From Crocodylus rhombifer (taxonomy: Eukaryota > Chordata > Crocodylia > Crocodylidae): a DNA stretch of 64,000 bases. The notes under the pieces are model-generated. The model was not told where the DNA came from and did no database searches. It saw nothing but the letters and a program-made list of their open reading frames with translations. Location of the stretch: assembly GCA_038503035.1 (NCBI GenBank), contig JAVSML010024254.1, positions 1-64,000 of the forward strand. The letters run 5' to 3'. This document shows positions 1 to 11,282 of the stretch, in pieces (within the stretch, counting starts at the first letter, position 1; every line of letters begins with the position of its first letter). The position numbers and the translations under genes are program-made.

Positions 1-1140
1 GGACCAGCGTGGAGTAATCCTCCTTGGAGGTGAATCCCGTCCTCCATCCTTTGTAGGCTTTCCTTTTTAGCCACAGTAGGTCCGCTAGGTCTCTGGAGAG
101 CCAGGGGGGCTGCTGTGCCTTCTTGCTGCCTTTCCTCCGTGTTGGAATAGATTTATCTTGTGCACTGAGGATCGCTTCCTTGAGAAGCAACCACTCTTCT
201 TGAACTCCCATCTCCCTGGGGTCATGGTCCCTGAGGGCCTGACCGACTAGCCTCTTGAGCTTGTCAAAGTCGGCTTTTCTGAAGTCAAGGACTTCTGTGT
301 TGCTGACTGACTTGCCAGCTTTACGGCAGATGGTGAAGGTGATCAGCTCGTGGTCGCTGTCACCCAACTTCCCACCGATCACTAGGTCGCCGATTAGGTT
401 GTCCCCCGTAGCCAGGACCAGGTCAAGCAGCGCTTTGCCTCTCGTTGGCCCATAGACTTCTTGAGTCAGGTAGAGGTCATCCACGCACGAGAGAAAGCTT
501 TGCGACCGCTCAGATTTAGCTGAGTGATCTCCCCACGAGATGTCCGGGTAATTGAAGTCACCCATGACAACCAAGGTCTTGGAGCAAGCGGCCTCAGTCA
601 GTTCCCGGGCAAACTCCTGGTCAAGCTCGGGACTTTGAGTGGGAGGTCTGTAGTAGACTCCCACCGTTGTGTCCCCTGTGCCGAATTCCCCACGAATTTT
701 TACCCAGAGGGTCTCTAGCTGTCCATGCCGGTCGCCAACATCAGCTTGCAGGGACATGTAGCTTTCCTTCACATAGAGAGCTACACCCCTGCCCCTTTTG
801 TCAACATGATCCCTCTTGTATAGGGTATAGCCCTCTATACCCGTGGTCCAGTCATGGGTGGAGTCCCACCAGGTCTCCGTTATCCCAGTGACATCATATT
901 TCTTTGCACTGAGCAGGAGGACGAGCTCGTCCTGCTTGTTGCCCAGGCTCCTGGCATTAGTGTACAGGCAGACAAGTGTACCCTTGGGGGCTCTTGCCTT
1001 GCCCACAGATTGTGCCAGGGCTGGGGCAGGGGTGGGCTCCCTTAAGTGCCCCCTTAAGTGCCTTGGTCCGCTGGCTTTGCAAGGGCCATTCAGCGGGCCA
1101 GCAGGGGCAGTAGTCCTCCCATCCCCCAGCGGGCTTAGTT
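1..1140 (-). CDS. CR1 LINE ORF2, N-terminal endonuclease (runs off the window)
   Basis: Reading the minus strand from about 1140 down to base 1 gives one frame with no stop (more than 330 codons), continuing past the left edge. It encodes the AP-type endonuclease of a CR1 retrotransposon. In order: LYTNARSLGNK (about 975-945; metal/active-site Asn), ITETWWDS (catalytic Glu), GVYYRPP, GDFNYPDISWG (Asp/Asn pair) and GDSDHELI (Ser-Asp-His), all intact. The linker to the reverse transcriptase follows (QPPWLSRDLADLLWLKRKAY). It overlaps the end of ORF1, so its start is not obvious. The lack of any stop or frameshift suggests a recent insertion. Confidence 0.88.
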
Positions 1141-2232
1141 TAAAGCCCGGTGGAGCAGGTCAGCCAGCCTGGCTGAGAAGAGCCTCCTCCCCAGGGGAGA
1201 GAGGTGGAGGCCATCTCTTCCCAGCAGCTCGCTGCCTCTCTCTCCAAAGAGTGGGCTGTGGTCATGGAAGCCAAAGCCTTCCCGATAACACCAGCGCCGC
1301 AGTCTTTGGTTCACTGCGTGGATCCTCCTCTCCCTCCTCAGCCCATAGCCCGAGACTGGGAGGATCGACAAAAACACCACCTGAGCTCCCAGACCCCTAA
1401 GCCCCACTCCCAACTCCCTGTAGCGCCTCATGACCTGGCTGGGGGTGCTCCGAGCCGTGTCATTGGTGCCCACGTGAATAAGGAGCATGGGGTAGTGGTC
1501 TGTGGGCCGGAGGAGCTGCGGGATCCTCTCCGCAATGTCTCAGATGTGGGCCCCCGGGAAGCAGCAGACTTCCCGGGCTAAGGGGTCGGGGCGGCAGATT
1601 GCCCCCTCAGTGCCCCGCAGGATGGAGTCTCCCACAACAAACACCTTTCGCTTTGTCTTGGGGAGAGCGGGGCCAGTAGCTGCGGTCGAGCCTGGGTTGC
1701 CTGCGGGAGCTGGCAACTGCATGGGCTCTGCTGGGGCTGCAAGAGGTGCAAACCTGTTGCTAAGCTCCGGCGGGGCAGGGGCCTTGGTGCGGCGGGCCTT
1801 GGGGCCTTTGACCACCTTGGTCCATGCCCCTGACTGGGCAGAGCGGGAGGTCCCAGAGTCCTCCTTAGTTGCGGAGGGAGACAGAGCTCTCCCCTGTGGC
1901 TCCCGGGGGAGAAGGGCTTGGCAGTAGGAGTCTATCTCCTGCTCACAGTCCCTGATGGCACGCAGTCTCTGGACTGTGGCCTGGAGCTCCTCCAGCTGGC
2001 GCGCCAGAGGCCTCAGTAGCGAGCAGACCCCGCAAGGGGAGGTGGCCATGCTCCCGGGCCCCAGAGCCTGAAAAAGGGACAGGCAGCCTCTGCAGCCAAG
2101 AGCCAGGGGCTCCGTCTGCGTGGAGCCCGGAACCATGGGCTCCGTCTGGGTGGCCGTCTCTGAGGTGCTCAGTGGAGGGGCCACAGAGCCCGAGGGGACC
2201 CTCGGGGTGCGGCGCGTGCCCATCCGTGTCAT
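1135..2232 (-). pseudogene. CR1 LINE ORF1 with SGNH esterase domain, one in-frame TGA
   Basis: The first ATG is at 2232 and the natural stop is TAA at 1135-1137, 366 codons including the stop. It has an N-terminal Cys pattern (CRGC about 30 residues before CGVC) and a helical stretch ARQLEELQATVQRLRAIRD. A basic linker follows, then an SGNH/GDSL-type esterase: FVVGDSILRG (nucleophile Ser), HVGTND (Asn) and DGLHLSPLG (Asp/His). Every catalytic block is present. One TGA at 1540-1542 interrupts the frame between the Ser and Asn blocks; the frame is otherwise open. The context makes a CGA-to-TGA CpG transition the simplest cause. ORF2 follows with an overlap. Confidence 0.88.
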
Positions 2233-2640
2233 GCCTCTGGTAGGCTGGCTACGGCTAGGGCTGGCTATGGCTGGGGGGGGTCGCAGGCAGGGTCTCGTGC
2301 CCTCCCGCGCCCTCCCCTGCGCGAACTCTGCGCTAACTCGAGCGCCTGTTTACGCAGCCTGTTCGCGCGGCTTCGGTGGCAGGGCTCCCTGGGGGGCTGG
2401 GCCAAGTAGGGTCCTGGGCGGGGGCTTGACCCGGCCCGGCACTAGGCAGCGGTCTCCTCCCAGCAAGCGAGGAGTTAACCCCTTCCCACCATGAGCCCGC
2501 TTACCTCTGGCTGTGCTGGGGGTCGGCAGGGGGCTCGGCGGCTGCTGAGGGGGTGTCTGGGGGGCTTCGGGGGAGTGGGGGCGCAGCAGGCTTCACCCAC
2601 GCGTCTCTCACCGCTCCAGAGCCTACCTGAGTGTGTTTTT
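2233..2640 (-). promoter_or_regulatory. GC-rich probable 5' UTR/promoter of the CR1
   Basis: The stretch upstream of the CR1 ORF1 start is CpG-rich (GCGCG, TTCGCGCGGC) in an otherwise CpG-poor window. It is where a full-length CR1 carries its internal promoter. The exact 5' end is not visible; a T-run with one G (2636-2652) may mark the junction. Confidence 0.45.
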
Positions 2641-2679
2641 TGTTTTTTTTTTGATTGATGAGCCGCACGCGCCCTCTTG

Positions 2680-3241
2680 TGACCAAACAGGCCCAGTACC
2701 ACACAAAGGAAAACAACCCCCCGCCCGCCCCTGTCCTGACGGCTGGGCTGACAGGAGGGGAAAGCCTGTGTTGAAACCTGAGCAGACAAAGAAGAATCCA
2801 TTTGTAGTCATGATTGGCTGACACAGAGTAAAACTAGATAAGAAAAGTTATAAAAACTCTCCCCGTCCTTTGTTCGGAGAGACCGCCATTTCACCGTAAC
2901 TCGAGCCGGACTTGATGCTACCCCCTGGGGCCGATCACCCTATTGTCTCCTGCTGAACGATCCCCTCCATCCTAATTTCCTGTGTTCTCCAGAGCATCTC
3001 ATTTCGATCTTTATATCGTATCTCGCGATGTGAACCTGTTTGTAACCACCTGAAACGCAACTCAAGATGCATGTCTGCCCTCTCCTCTAGCCATCTCATC
3101 AAGGGGAGTGAGTAAATAAACTTTCTTTTGCTTAAAACCGTTACATTTCCAACCCTTCCTCCTCCTGTAACTCCAGATCAGTAACGAACCGGAGGGCACT
3201 GTATAGCCCCTCTCTCAGTGTGGGACAATACTGTTTAGTCA
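2680..3241 (+). mobile_element. Solo-LTR-like element (ERV type)
   Basis: The unit starts TGACCAAACAG and ends CTGTTTAGTCA, a TG...CA unit with 10 of 11 terminal bases in inverted repeat. The flanking 4-mers CTTG and CTTT are nearly a 4-bp target duplication, as class-I ERVs leave. Inside are a TATAAAA box (about 2850) and an AATAAA signal (about 3115). The order U3-TATA-R-AATAAA-U5 fits an LTR on the plus strand. No internal viral genes are next to it. Boundaries are inferred; no family is recognised. Confidence 0.6.
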
Positions 3242-4268
3242 CTTTTCATCATATACCTTAACCCACAAAGAAAAACCCACACACCCATTACAATATACGC
3301 ACCATCACAAGAGGTACTCTGTTCAGACACTCTCCCTCAGAAGCAACTGCTCTGACCCTGTGGGCTGGATGAATGTTGTGGGGCTGGTCCATAGGCCAGA
3401 TCCTGCATGGGGATGGCAGGCCAGGTCAGTCGGTGGGTGCAATCCAGGACAGAGGTTGAGCACCACTGCTCTAGAGCTTCCACCCCTGCCACTATGGGAC
3501 AGAGGTCCTTGGGCTACCTGAACCGTTGGTCTGCCCCAGTAGGGCACTGTTTGTGTGCTCAAATTTACCCCTCAGTTCTGGGGCTGGGTGGCACCTCATG
3601 GGCCCTCACAACAACAAAGAATGGAAATTGTATTTGTCAGGTGATAGAGCTCCAGACCCCACTTGCCCTGCAGCTCTCACTGCTGATCGGTTTGTTTCTG
3701 GTATGAGCCCTTGGGACACAGCTAAGACATCAAAGTGCTTCTTCCTAGTCATGGGGTGGAAGAACCGAGAGCCATTTCCCTCAAGAAACATAGCAAAAGC
3801 TCCAAACTCAAACAGAAACTCTAAAAGCTGCCTGTTCAGTCCCTGCATGCAATTCCCTTTGACATCAGAGAAGAGCTGGACTGGAAGGTCCTCAGGAGGT
3901 CACATGTAGTTGAACTCCAGGGGCCAGCCCTGTCTACACCATCCCTGGCAAAGGTTTGTCTCTAATCCATACTTAAACATTTTGGAATTAACCCTTGCAC
4001 CCAACCACCAGCCACAATGGCTGAAACATCAAACACACTCTGCAACTGTCCCAGATAAAGCAGGGCCAAGGGCATTGCCAATATCCTGCCAATGTCCCGA
4101 CACTGCAAGGACAGAACGTAAGAACTATCATTCACCGGGTCAGAACGCCAGTCCTTCTTGCCCAGTCTCCCGCCTGACAGCAGCAGAGAGTGGAGGCTAG
4201 AAGGGAGAGTGACCTGGATCTGCCCAGGGATTTTCCCCTGTTCATCTCTTCCCTGCAGCCTCCAGCAT
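3242..4268. other. Stretch without recognised gene
   Basis: This stretch has mixed composition, with short ORFs only and no splice-consistent homology seen. GGTTGAGCACCACTGCTCTAG near 3455 resembles a hAT right terminus, but no matching left end was found. Confidence 0.4.
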
Positions 4269-4760
4269 TTAAGGTCCAGGAAATTATGATTCAGAGGCTG
4301 TGCCTTCACTCACGTGCTTAGTAGCTACTGATGCCCCTTCCCGACAAGACATGTCCAATCCCTTTGTGAATCAGGCTACATTCTCAGCTTCCACATCTGG
4401 TGGCAATGAGCTCCACACTTTAATTACCCACTGTGTGAAAAAGAACTTCCTTTTGTTAGTTTTAAGCTTTTTATTAGTTTCAACTTGTGACCCCTCGTTC
4501 TTGTATTGTGAGAGACAGTAAATAATACGTTCCTATCCACTTTCTCTTAGTATTTTGTAAACCAGTGTTAACATATCCCCCACTCAAGTATCTCTTTTGT
4601 AAATTGAACAGGTCTGTCCTCATAGGCCAGCCCCTTCATACCACTAATCATTTCTGTTGCCCTTTTTTGAATCTTCTCTATTTCTTCCTTATCCTTTTGG
4701 AGACGCAGGGACCAGAACTGGGTACAGTATTCAAGGTGTGGAATGGATTTATAAAGTGGT
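4269..4760 (-). mobile_element. Ancient CR1/L3-type LINE 3' fragment
   Basis: On the minus strand the segment carries old CR1/L3-type phrases: the plus strand reads GAACTGGGTACAGTATTCAAGGTGTG and 'TTCTGTTGCCC..TTTGAATC', the usual antisense CR1 pattern. All frames contain stops. Its divergence from the other CR1s in the window makes it an old copy. Confidence 0.6.
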
Positions 4761-4802
4761 TATCGCTGCTGTTTGGGTAACTCAGAAGCTGGACACTCCT
4801 AG

Positions 4803-5887
4803 TGTGACGGACTAGCTGGTAGTGATTTGGCCCAGGGGTTTTGAAATGGTAAAAAGTGATTGGAGTGCTTGGGATTCCCTTTCCTCACCAATCAGGCCCC
4901 AGAGACTCACCTCCATGTCCCCTTATTGGCCCTTTGGGTCATCTGGAGGGGGATAAAAGGGGCAGTGCAGCTGATTCAGGGGAGACCTGTGGGGGATGAT
5001 GAGGAAGGAGTTTCAAAGAGCTGGCAAGAGCTGGGCCAGTAGGGTGGGAGCAGTTACCTCAGAAAAGCCTAAAGGCCCAGGATCTGCAGGCAGCAGTTGA
5101 ACCCTCAGCAGTACAGCCGGCAGGAAAGGCTCCTTGCTGGACTCCAGGATCCCCAGCAAGAGGCTGGGTCGGTGTGGTGTGGAGAGGTTCCCTGTCTGGC
5201 TCCAGCAAGAAGCTGTGCAGCGACCTGAGAGACTCCTAGCTCTGCTTCCAGTTTCTCTAGCAAGAGGCAGGGCAGCTTGATGTGAGGCCTGGGCGTCCAG
5301 AAGGTCAAAAGCCTTAGCAGCCTAGAGTAGTCCCAGCACTAGTGTCTGTGTGGTAGAGTTTCTAACTGCCAGCTGGGAGATCCAAGTTTAAGTCCTAGCT
5401 GGGTCAAGTAGGTTTGAATGAAATGACAGGGGAGAAATTCTCGTTGGAGTGGAGGGGGTCATTGCGTTTTCCCTTTCCCCCTTCAGGTACCTATACCCTA
5501 TATCTCTTGTTATTTGATGTTTTGTATTTTGTGCATTTTATATCTTGTCAGCCAATCAGTATTGTTAATTGTGTTGTTTGCATTTTATATTTTATTCAGC
5601 CTGTCTTTTGTTAACTAGATAATTAAGTCTGTGAATGTGAATGCCTAACCTTTATTGAATCCCATCCCCCTGGGGTATTGTAGTGTCCCCTATACCCCCT
5701 GGTTTATATATATTATGTTCCCACCACTGTTTCTCTCATTAAAAGGTGTATGGTTAAGTCCCCAGTGGTGACCTGGCTCTGCTTTATAGGGGAAGGAGGG
5801 TCCCTATACCTCCCACAGCTCTCATGCATCTGCTCTGATCCCTTCAATTGGAGAGGGGGTACGTCTTGGAGTACCACTTGGGTTACA
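4803..5887 (+). mobile_element. Solo LTR, ~1.1 kb, with 4-bp CTAG target duplication
   Basis: The unit begins TGTGACGGAC and ends TTGGGTTACA (TG...CA). It is flanked on both sides by CTAG (4799-4802 and 5888-5891). It has a GATAAAAG TATA-like box near 4950 and an ATTAAA signal near 5738. There is no coding content. The architecture fits a solo LTR; whether ERV or Ty3/gypsy cannot be told from the sequence alone. Confidence 0.65.
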
Positions 5888-5891
5888 CTAG

Positions 5892-7224
5892 TAAGCTCCA
5901 TTAGCAAAATAAAAAGAGCGTTTAGCCTTATTTGTCACAATGACAAATGATGCTTGTACTGTTTCACTGCAGTGAGCCTAACTTTGGATCACATGGAGTC
6001 TGTGGTAGTGTAACAGTGATGTAGAAAGTACACAAGAGGCAAGGATTTCTTCCCATGATATCCTTTATTGGACCAACTATGTAGCTGGGATAAAGTTAGA
6101 CAAGCTTTTGAATGCAGGACTGTCAGACCTCATGGAGTCTGAGTATCTCTTCTGGTTCTGATACTAAAGCCAACCCTAAGGAGGAGAAACACAGGAGAAA
6201 AAACAGCCCATGCTCTGCAGATTTTCCCCAGGGCCCTTGGCAAGAATTATTGCTATCAGAAAAGACTGATGGCATCACTGGGCTGTGCCCATGCTTCTGC
6301 TGGGACCAAACTTAGAGGACTTAGAGGGTCTTGCGTTTCCACTCAAGATCAGAGCAATTCCAGATTTGGGGCTTTGAAGGGATTTCCCCCCCAGTCAGAT
6401 TGGAACAGGCTGGGGCGGGGAGGTTGCCTTCCTCTGCAGCAAGGGCACAGCCCCTGCCTGGGGTCTCTGGAGCATTTATGAACCCCCTTTGCAGTAGCAG
6501 GATGTTGGTGGCTGCAGCCCTGGCCCCCCTGGTTTCCCAGGGGCAGGAGCAGGGGCAGGGGCGATGCCTGCGGCTGTGTCAGGGGTGCTCAGAGCTCTTG
6601 GGCATGGGGTTTGTCTGGGAGGGTTTGGACAGGGCTAATCCTGCCATGGGCAGGGCTGGGTTGGATGTGACCTGCAGGTCCCTGCCAGCCCCATGACTCT
6701 GCAACACTGCAGTTTCCCCTGGACCTTGCTGCACTTGGTCACAACCGGGCAGGGCAGAGGCAGGGGCAGGGGCAGGGGCAGGGGTAGGGCTCTGGCCCAG
6801 GTAGCTCCAAAAGCATAAGGCGCTTAACCAGAGACAATTTCAGTGGTACCTCTTCTTTTCCCAATTTGACTTTCAGATAACTTACCAGCTTATGCCTAGA
6901 AATGGAGGGGCAGAGACCTTCTCCCAGAAGGTCAAGTATGATGCAGACTTGTCAAAAGAGTCACCCAAACCCAGTCCTATTCTGAAGCCCCATAACTTCA
7001 TCAGTGCTGCACTCCTAGCAAACCTCCTCTCCCTGCTCCCTGCCACCACTGGAGAGAAAATATTTGGGGGGTTTTCTCTGCTTTTGTTTTTACATTTGTT
7101 TTTTCCCAGAAGAGCACACAACAACTGCATTGGATCCAAGATGGGTTGATATTTCTCTGGGGTACAATCTATGTGCCCCTAGGTCAGGATAGATTAACTT
7201 TCCTTCACCCAAGCTATGAATTCC
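5892..7224. other. Stretch without gene; low-complexity GGGGCA run
   Basis: No coding signal is seen. At 6755-6790 there is a short (GGGGCA)n tract. The segment 6022-6115 belongs to a dispersed repeat listed separately. Confidence 0.5.
6022..6115 (+). repeat. Dispersed repeat, copy 1 (TATTGGACCAACT family)
   Basis: The segment contains TTTATTGGACCAACTATGTAGC and AAAGTTAGACAAGCTTTTG. The same blocks occur in the opposite orientation at 11192-11282. The class is not recognised. Confidence 0.65.
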
Positions 7225-7227
7225 CCA

Positions 7228-7902
7228 TTAGCAGACCATCCTGAAACAGAGAAGACTTACTGCCTCATCTCCCATTACTCCTGGTGGCCATAACTGTGCA
7301 AGACAGTGAAGGCCTCTGTCCACTCTTGAGAAATTTGTACCCTCACCAAGAAACCCTCTTAGAGGCCTCGTGGACTCCTCCAACCCCTCCCCACCCTGCC
7401 TTGGCCATAATCTGCAGTCTCCGTGGATGTCACCATAGAGCTGCCAATCTTGAACGGTCAACTTACGGCCGTTATTCCTTGTTACTCCTGGTAGTGTTTG
7501 GGGGAACAGGGACTCCCCCAATGCCTGTTGTTCCCCTTTGACTAGTTTGTAACAGGCCACTAGATCCCCCCTCAGCCTTCTCTTGTGGAGGCTGAACAGG
7601 TTCAGGTCCCTTAGTCTCTCCTCGTAGGGCCTGCCCTGCTGCCCCCTGATCATATGTGTAGCCGTCCTCTGGAACCTCTCCATGTTATCCACATCCCTCC
7701 TGAAGTGCGGCGCCCAGAGCTGGATGCAGGACTCCAGCTGCGGCCGGACCAGTGCCGCATAGAGGGGGAGGACCACCTCCTTGGACCTGCTTGAGATGCA
7801 TCTGTGGATGCATGACAAGGCGCAATTAGCCTTCCTGACTGCATCCCCATGTTGGCGGCCCATGTTCATCTTGGAATCTATAATGACTACCAGTTCTGGC
7901 AT
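7228..7902 (-). pseudogene. CR1 ORF2 C-terminal fragment fused to a non-CR1 tail
   Basis: There are 224 open codons on the minus strand. The first two thirds are the C-terminal part of CR1 ORF2: [42 protein letters not shown] and [19 protein letters not shown]. After KLTVQDWQ the usual [13 protein letters not shown] ending is replaced by about 70 residues (GDIHGDCRLWPRQGG..) that still stay open. This is a 5'-truncated CR1 whose 3' end differs from the other CR1s here. Confidence 0.8.
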
Positions 7903-8400
7903 GAAGCTCTGTGCCTAGTGGGAGTCTGTGCCCATCTCATGTCGGCCTGTCATCCCCAGACAAATGACCAGGTCAAGGGGACCAATCAGGTCTTAGAGCA
8001 GTGTTTCCATTTTTACCTTAATTTTCAACAGAATAACTGGTTCTCACTCCTAACCCTCGTAGAATGTCCATACAGTAACTCCAAGCACACCTTAACTGGG
8101 AAAACCCTGTTTTTTGTAAAATATGGGTTCCATTCCAAGTTGCACTGCCCTTTACCCACAGACTCTGACAAGCCTCTGGCTAGAGAATGGGTACACCACA
8201 TTCATAAAGTCCCGGAGGAACTAATAAAACACCTGGAAAAGGCAAAAACAGGCACAAAAGCAGCAGATGAGCAGTGCCAGCCAGGTCCTGTCTACTCCAG
8301 GGGACAGAAGTGTGGTTGTCACACAAACTACTTTGCATGGATTTGCCCTCACAGAAGCTGGACCATTGTTTCCTTATCCCCTTCCACATAACCCACCAAG
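7888..8400 (+). pseudogene. Ty3/gypsy-like integrase remnant
   Basis: The frame is open to 8391. It shows the integrase core end: HLMSACHPQTNDQVKGTNQV, LEQCFHFYLNFQQNNWFSLL, then SNSKHTLTGKTLFFVKYGFH. This is the HPQTNGQVE...Y.N....TG.TPF...YG.HP signature of Ty3/gypsy integrases. The position of the catalytic glutamate (QVE) is lysine (QVK), so it would be inactive. No protease or reverse transcriptase is seen to the left, where the CR1 fragment abuts it. Confidence 0.8.
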
Positions 8401-10790
8401 TCAAATTTGAACTATAGCCTTTGAACTATAGCTGCCTTGGACACTGAAGATCCATATGCTGCCACTCAAGCCACATATACAGAATTCTTTTCTGCAATAT
8501 AAGAAACACGAACTAGCACCTCCCCTCCATAACAACCCAGGGACAGGGACAGGAGCAGTATTTAGATGCAAAGTGGAGACAGGGGAAGTTGCATTACTTA
8601 GTAGATTAGGAAAGATATGGGCCCAAAGAGCACACATGAAGACCAGCAGAAAACATCTATGCCCCCAACCAGCTGAGAAAATTCCATGAGAAGCCAGGAC
8701 CACCACTTACCTTGGACTGAAATTGGAGTGGGGGTTGATGTCAGGTCACAACCTTGAACCGCAGCCTATCCAACACAGCCACTCATCAACGTACCACCCA
8801 AAGCAGACCTCCAAAATCAGTCAAGGCTAATCTGAGGCCTCCAGCATGGCTTAACCCTCTTCCCACTCTCTGTTACCAGAGTGGCTGGCTGTGGTCAGCT
8901 GACCCTCCACTTCACACATATAACCCCCTGAACAAGAAGTGGCTGGGCAATAGGGTTCTACTTGGCCCATGACTCTTTTATGCCTTCTGGCTTGTTCCTA
9001 AATGCTGTTCTTGGCTTGGTTGTCCTGACTTTGCTTGTTGGTGATCTTGTTCTCTGTTTACTCCTCTGGTGTCCTTGACTTGGTGTGCTTTTGGATTCCA
9101 CTCTCTGACTGACATCCTGGCTTCTGGACATCCTGGCTTCTGGACCTGGCTTGTCACATGCAGCACCCCCCTCCGTGGATCCTGCTCACCCATCCTAACC
9201 TGATAGGTGCCTTCCCAAATGAAGCCCTTCCAGGAATTTTTGTGGGCAACTTGTCTCATTCTGGGTTTCACTTTGGCTTCAGGCAGTAGAAATGAACTGC
9301 AAGAAAGGCTGGAAGAAAGGACCAAGAAGTTATAGGATGATTGTTGGCAGGCTTCTGTGCTCACAGGTGGCAGTGCCTGGGTCATTTTCAAGCGCACTAC
9401 AGTGAAGGGGATAAGCATGGAAAAGAATGGTTTGCTGAACTCATGCTCAGAGCGTCCAGGATCAGGTCTATTGCTGCTAGGGTCAAAAGCTTAGGGTTGT
9501 CCCACTCTTCTTTGGAGCAGAAGCACCTAAGCAAGGCATCAGGCAGGATAATTTGCCCTCAAGGGATCCTGACTCCAGGAAAGCCTCTGGCTGCCACCTA
9601 CCCAACTGCTTCCATCTGATCTTAGCTATCTGCAGGGGTTAGGAGCAGAACTTAAGTGGCATAGGTAATTTTTTTTTTTTTTGCTCAGGTTGAGTGGGCC
9701 GATGCAAGAGTTTAGGCAGTTCCAGGGTTAGGAAACTTCTGGGCTATGGAGGGTGTTGCTTGATTACAATGTTTCGACTTGGACAAACTTCATTCTTTCT
9801 TTCCTTTTAGTTCTGGCTCATAGATTCCTTAAGGCTTAAGTCATATGCAAACTCTCCTTTTCCTATTGATTTCAATGAGATTGCATCAGTGTAAATCAAA
9901 TCTAATGGAGAAGTAGGCCCTTAATAGCTTTAGATCCTGAAGGGAGTAATGATTTTGTTTTGGGCAGTATGACCAGCATCAATCTGCTTTCTTCCAGCCT
10001 CTTCTTGTAATGAGGAGTTGGTTTCTACAGTGTAATTGCCCATACCCATCAACAGCAATTGAAGCAGTATTGGCTACACCTGTGACAACTTAAATGAGTT
10101 ACAGCTGGGCTGGCTGGAAGCCAAATGGCAATAATTTGTCAGGATGTAGTAGACGGTCTGTCTTGCTCTCTAAAAGGTCAAGACAGGATAACTGCTGTTT
10201 GCCTTCCTCCTTGATACAGATTTTTACCTTCATGAAAAGTACCCTGTGTTTAACTAAGGCTCACCCACTGAGACACTAAATTCTTTAAATGCATCTGAAT
10301 AGCACACGAACTATGAAATTGCTAATTCCTTAAATCATCGAGCTACTGAGCTTTTCTGGGAAGTGTAGAGCTCTTTCTATTTTCACTGATCTCAGTGGGA
10401 CTGTTCAGCTGTGAAATAGTGAAGATATACAGAATTGAGGCTTTGGTATAGATTTAGTGCCACCAAATCTTATTTTACAATACTTTTTTTTCTATGACTT
10501 ATATTATTGTTCTATATTATAAACTTTCTATTCAGCTGTCTAAAGTATCAGACTAACTCTCTGCTATGTTCTGTATTTTCAGGACTCTTGGTTCTAGAGG
10601 TTACTGTGAAAATACAAAGCTCTCCTTTTTCCTTCTAAGGTTGTTGATGCTTTCCTTTGTAGTGACTTGCTCTTGTTTCTGCCTTATTATTCCTTCAACA
10701 CTGAAGTTAATTGCTACTAGCACTATTTTTAAAAGTCCTTAAGTATCATCTATGGTGGTGTTCATTGTTGGGGCTGGAAGATGGAGAATG
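8401..10790. other. Stretch without gene; possible retrotransposon 3' debris
   Basis: 8401-9330 may be the rest of the gypsy-like element. 8985-9170 is rich in repeated CTTGGCTTG/CCTGGCTTCTGGAC words. 9120-9140 has a 17-bp tandem duplication (ACATCCTGGCTTCTGG twice). The remainder is AT-rich with no coding signal. Confidence 0.45.
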
Positions 10791-10798
10791 ATCTAATA

Positions 10799-11024
10799 CA
10801 GTAGTTCTCAATCTTTTTTAGACTAAAGGCATCCCTCTGTCTTTTGTAAACTGAGTGGCATCCCATTTCAGAAACAAACTTTATTATAGTATTTATCTCC
10901 TTGCAGAGGGGTTGGACAGTGAGGGGCAGGGGAACACCCAGGCCAGACCTGAACCTTCACTTGTTTATCTCTTCAGACCTGGTGGCATCCCTTGGTGTCC
11001 CATAACCCTGGTTGAGAATCGCTG
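10799..11024. mobile_element. Short hAT (Charlie-like) non-autonomous element
   Basis: The termini are CAGTAGTTCTCAA and TTGAGAATCGCTG. The flanks are ATCTAATA and GTCTAATG (6 of 8 identical, 10791-10798 and 11025-11032). The CAGTGGTTCTCAA terminus is typical of Charlie-type hAT elements. Confidence 0.75.
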
Positions 11025-11191
11025 GTCTAATGATTACAATGGGATACTGGGATTAGGAAAACTTGGGTTCCATAGCTCCACCGCAAGCATCTATGGGAAA
11101 ACACTTGTGGCTGGGTCTTTAAAGGAATTGTAAATGCATAAAGATACAGGCACTTTTGAAAATCCCACAAGTTGCCTCTTCTTATGTCTTG

Positions 11192-11282
11192 CATACAAAA
11201 GCTTGTCTAACTCTATCTCAGCTAGACAGTTGGTCCAATAAAAGATACCATGTTAAATAAATCTCTTGCATAAATACCTTTT
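11192..11282 (-). repeat. Dispersed repeat, copy 2 (TATTGGACCAACT family)
   Basis: On the minus strand the segment reads CTTTTATTGGACCAACTG and AGTTAGACAAGCTTTTG, matching the copy at 6022-6115. Confidence 0.65.

Noticed and set aside
843..1400. 185-codon plus-strand frame
   Set aside because: It is antisense to CR1 ORF1/ORF2, which have clear domains on the minus strand.
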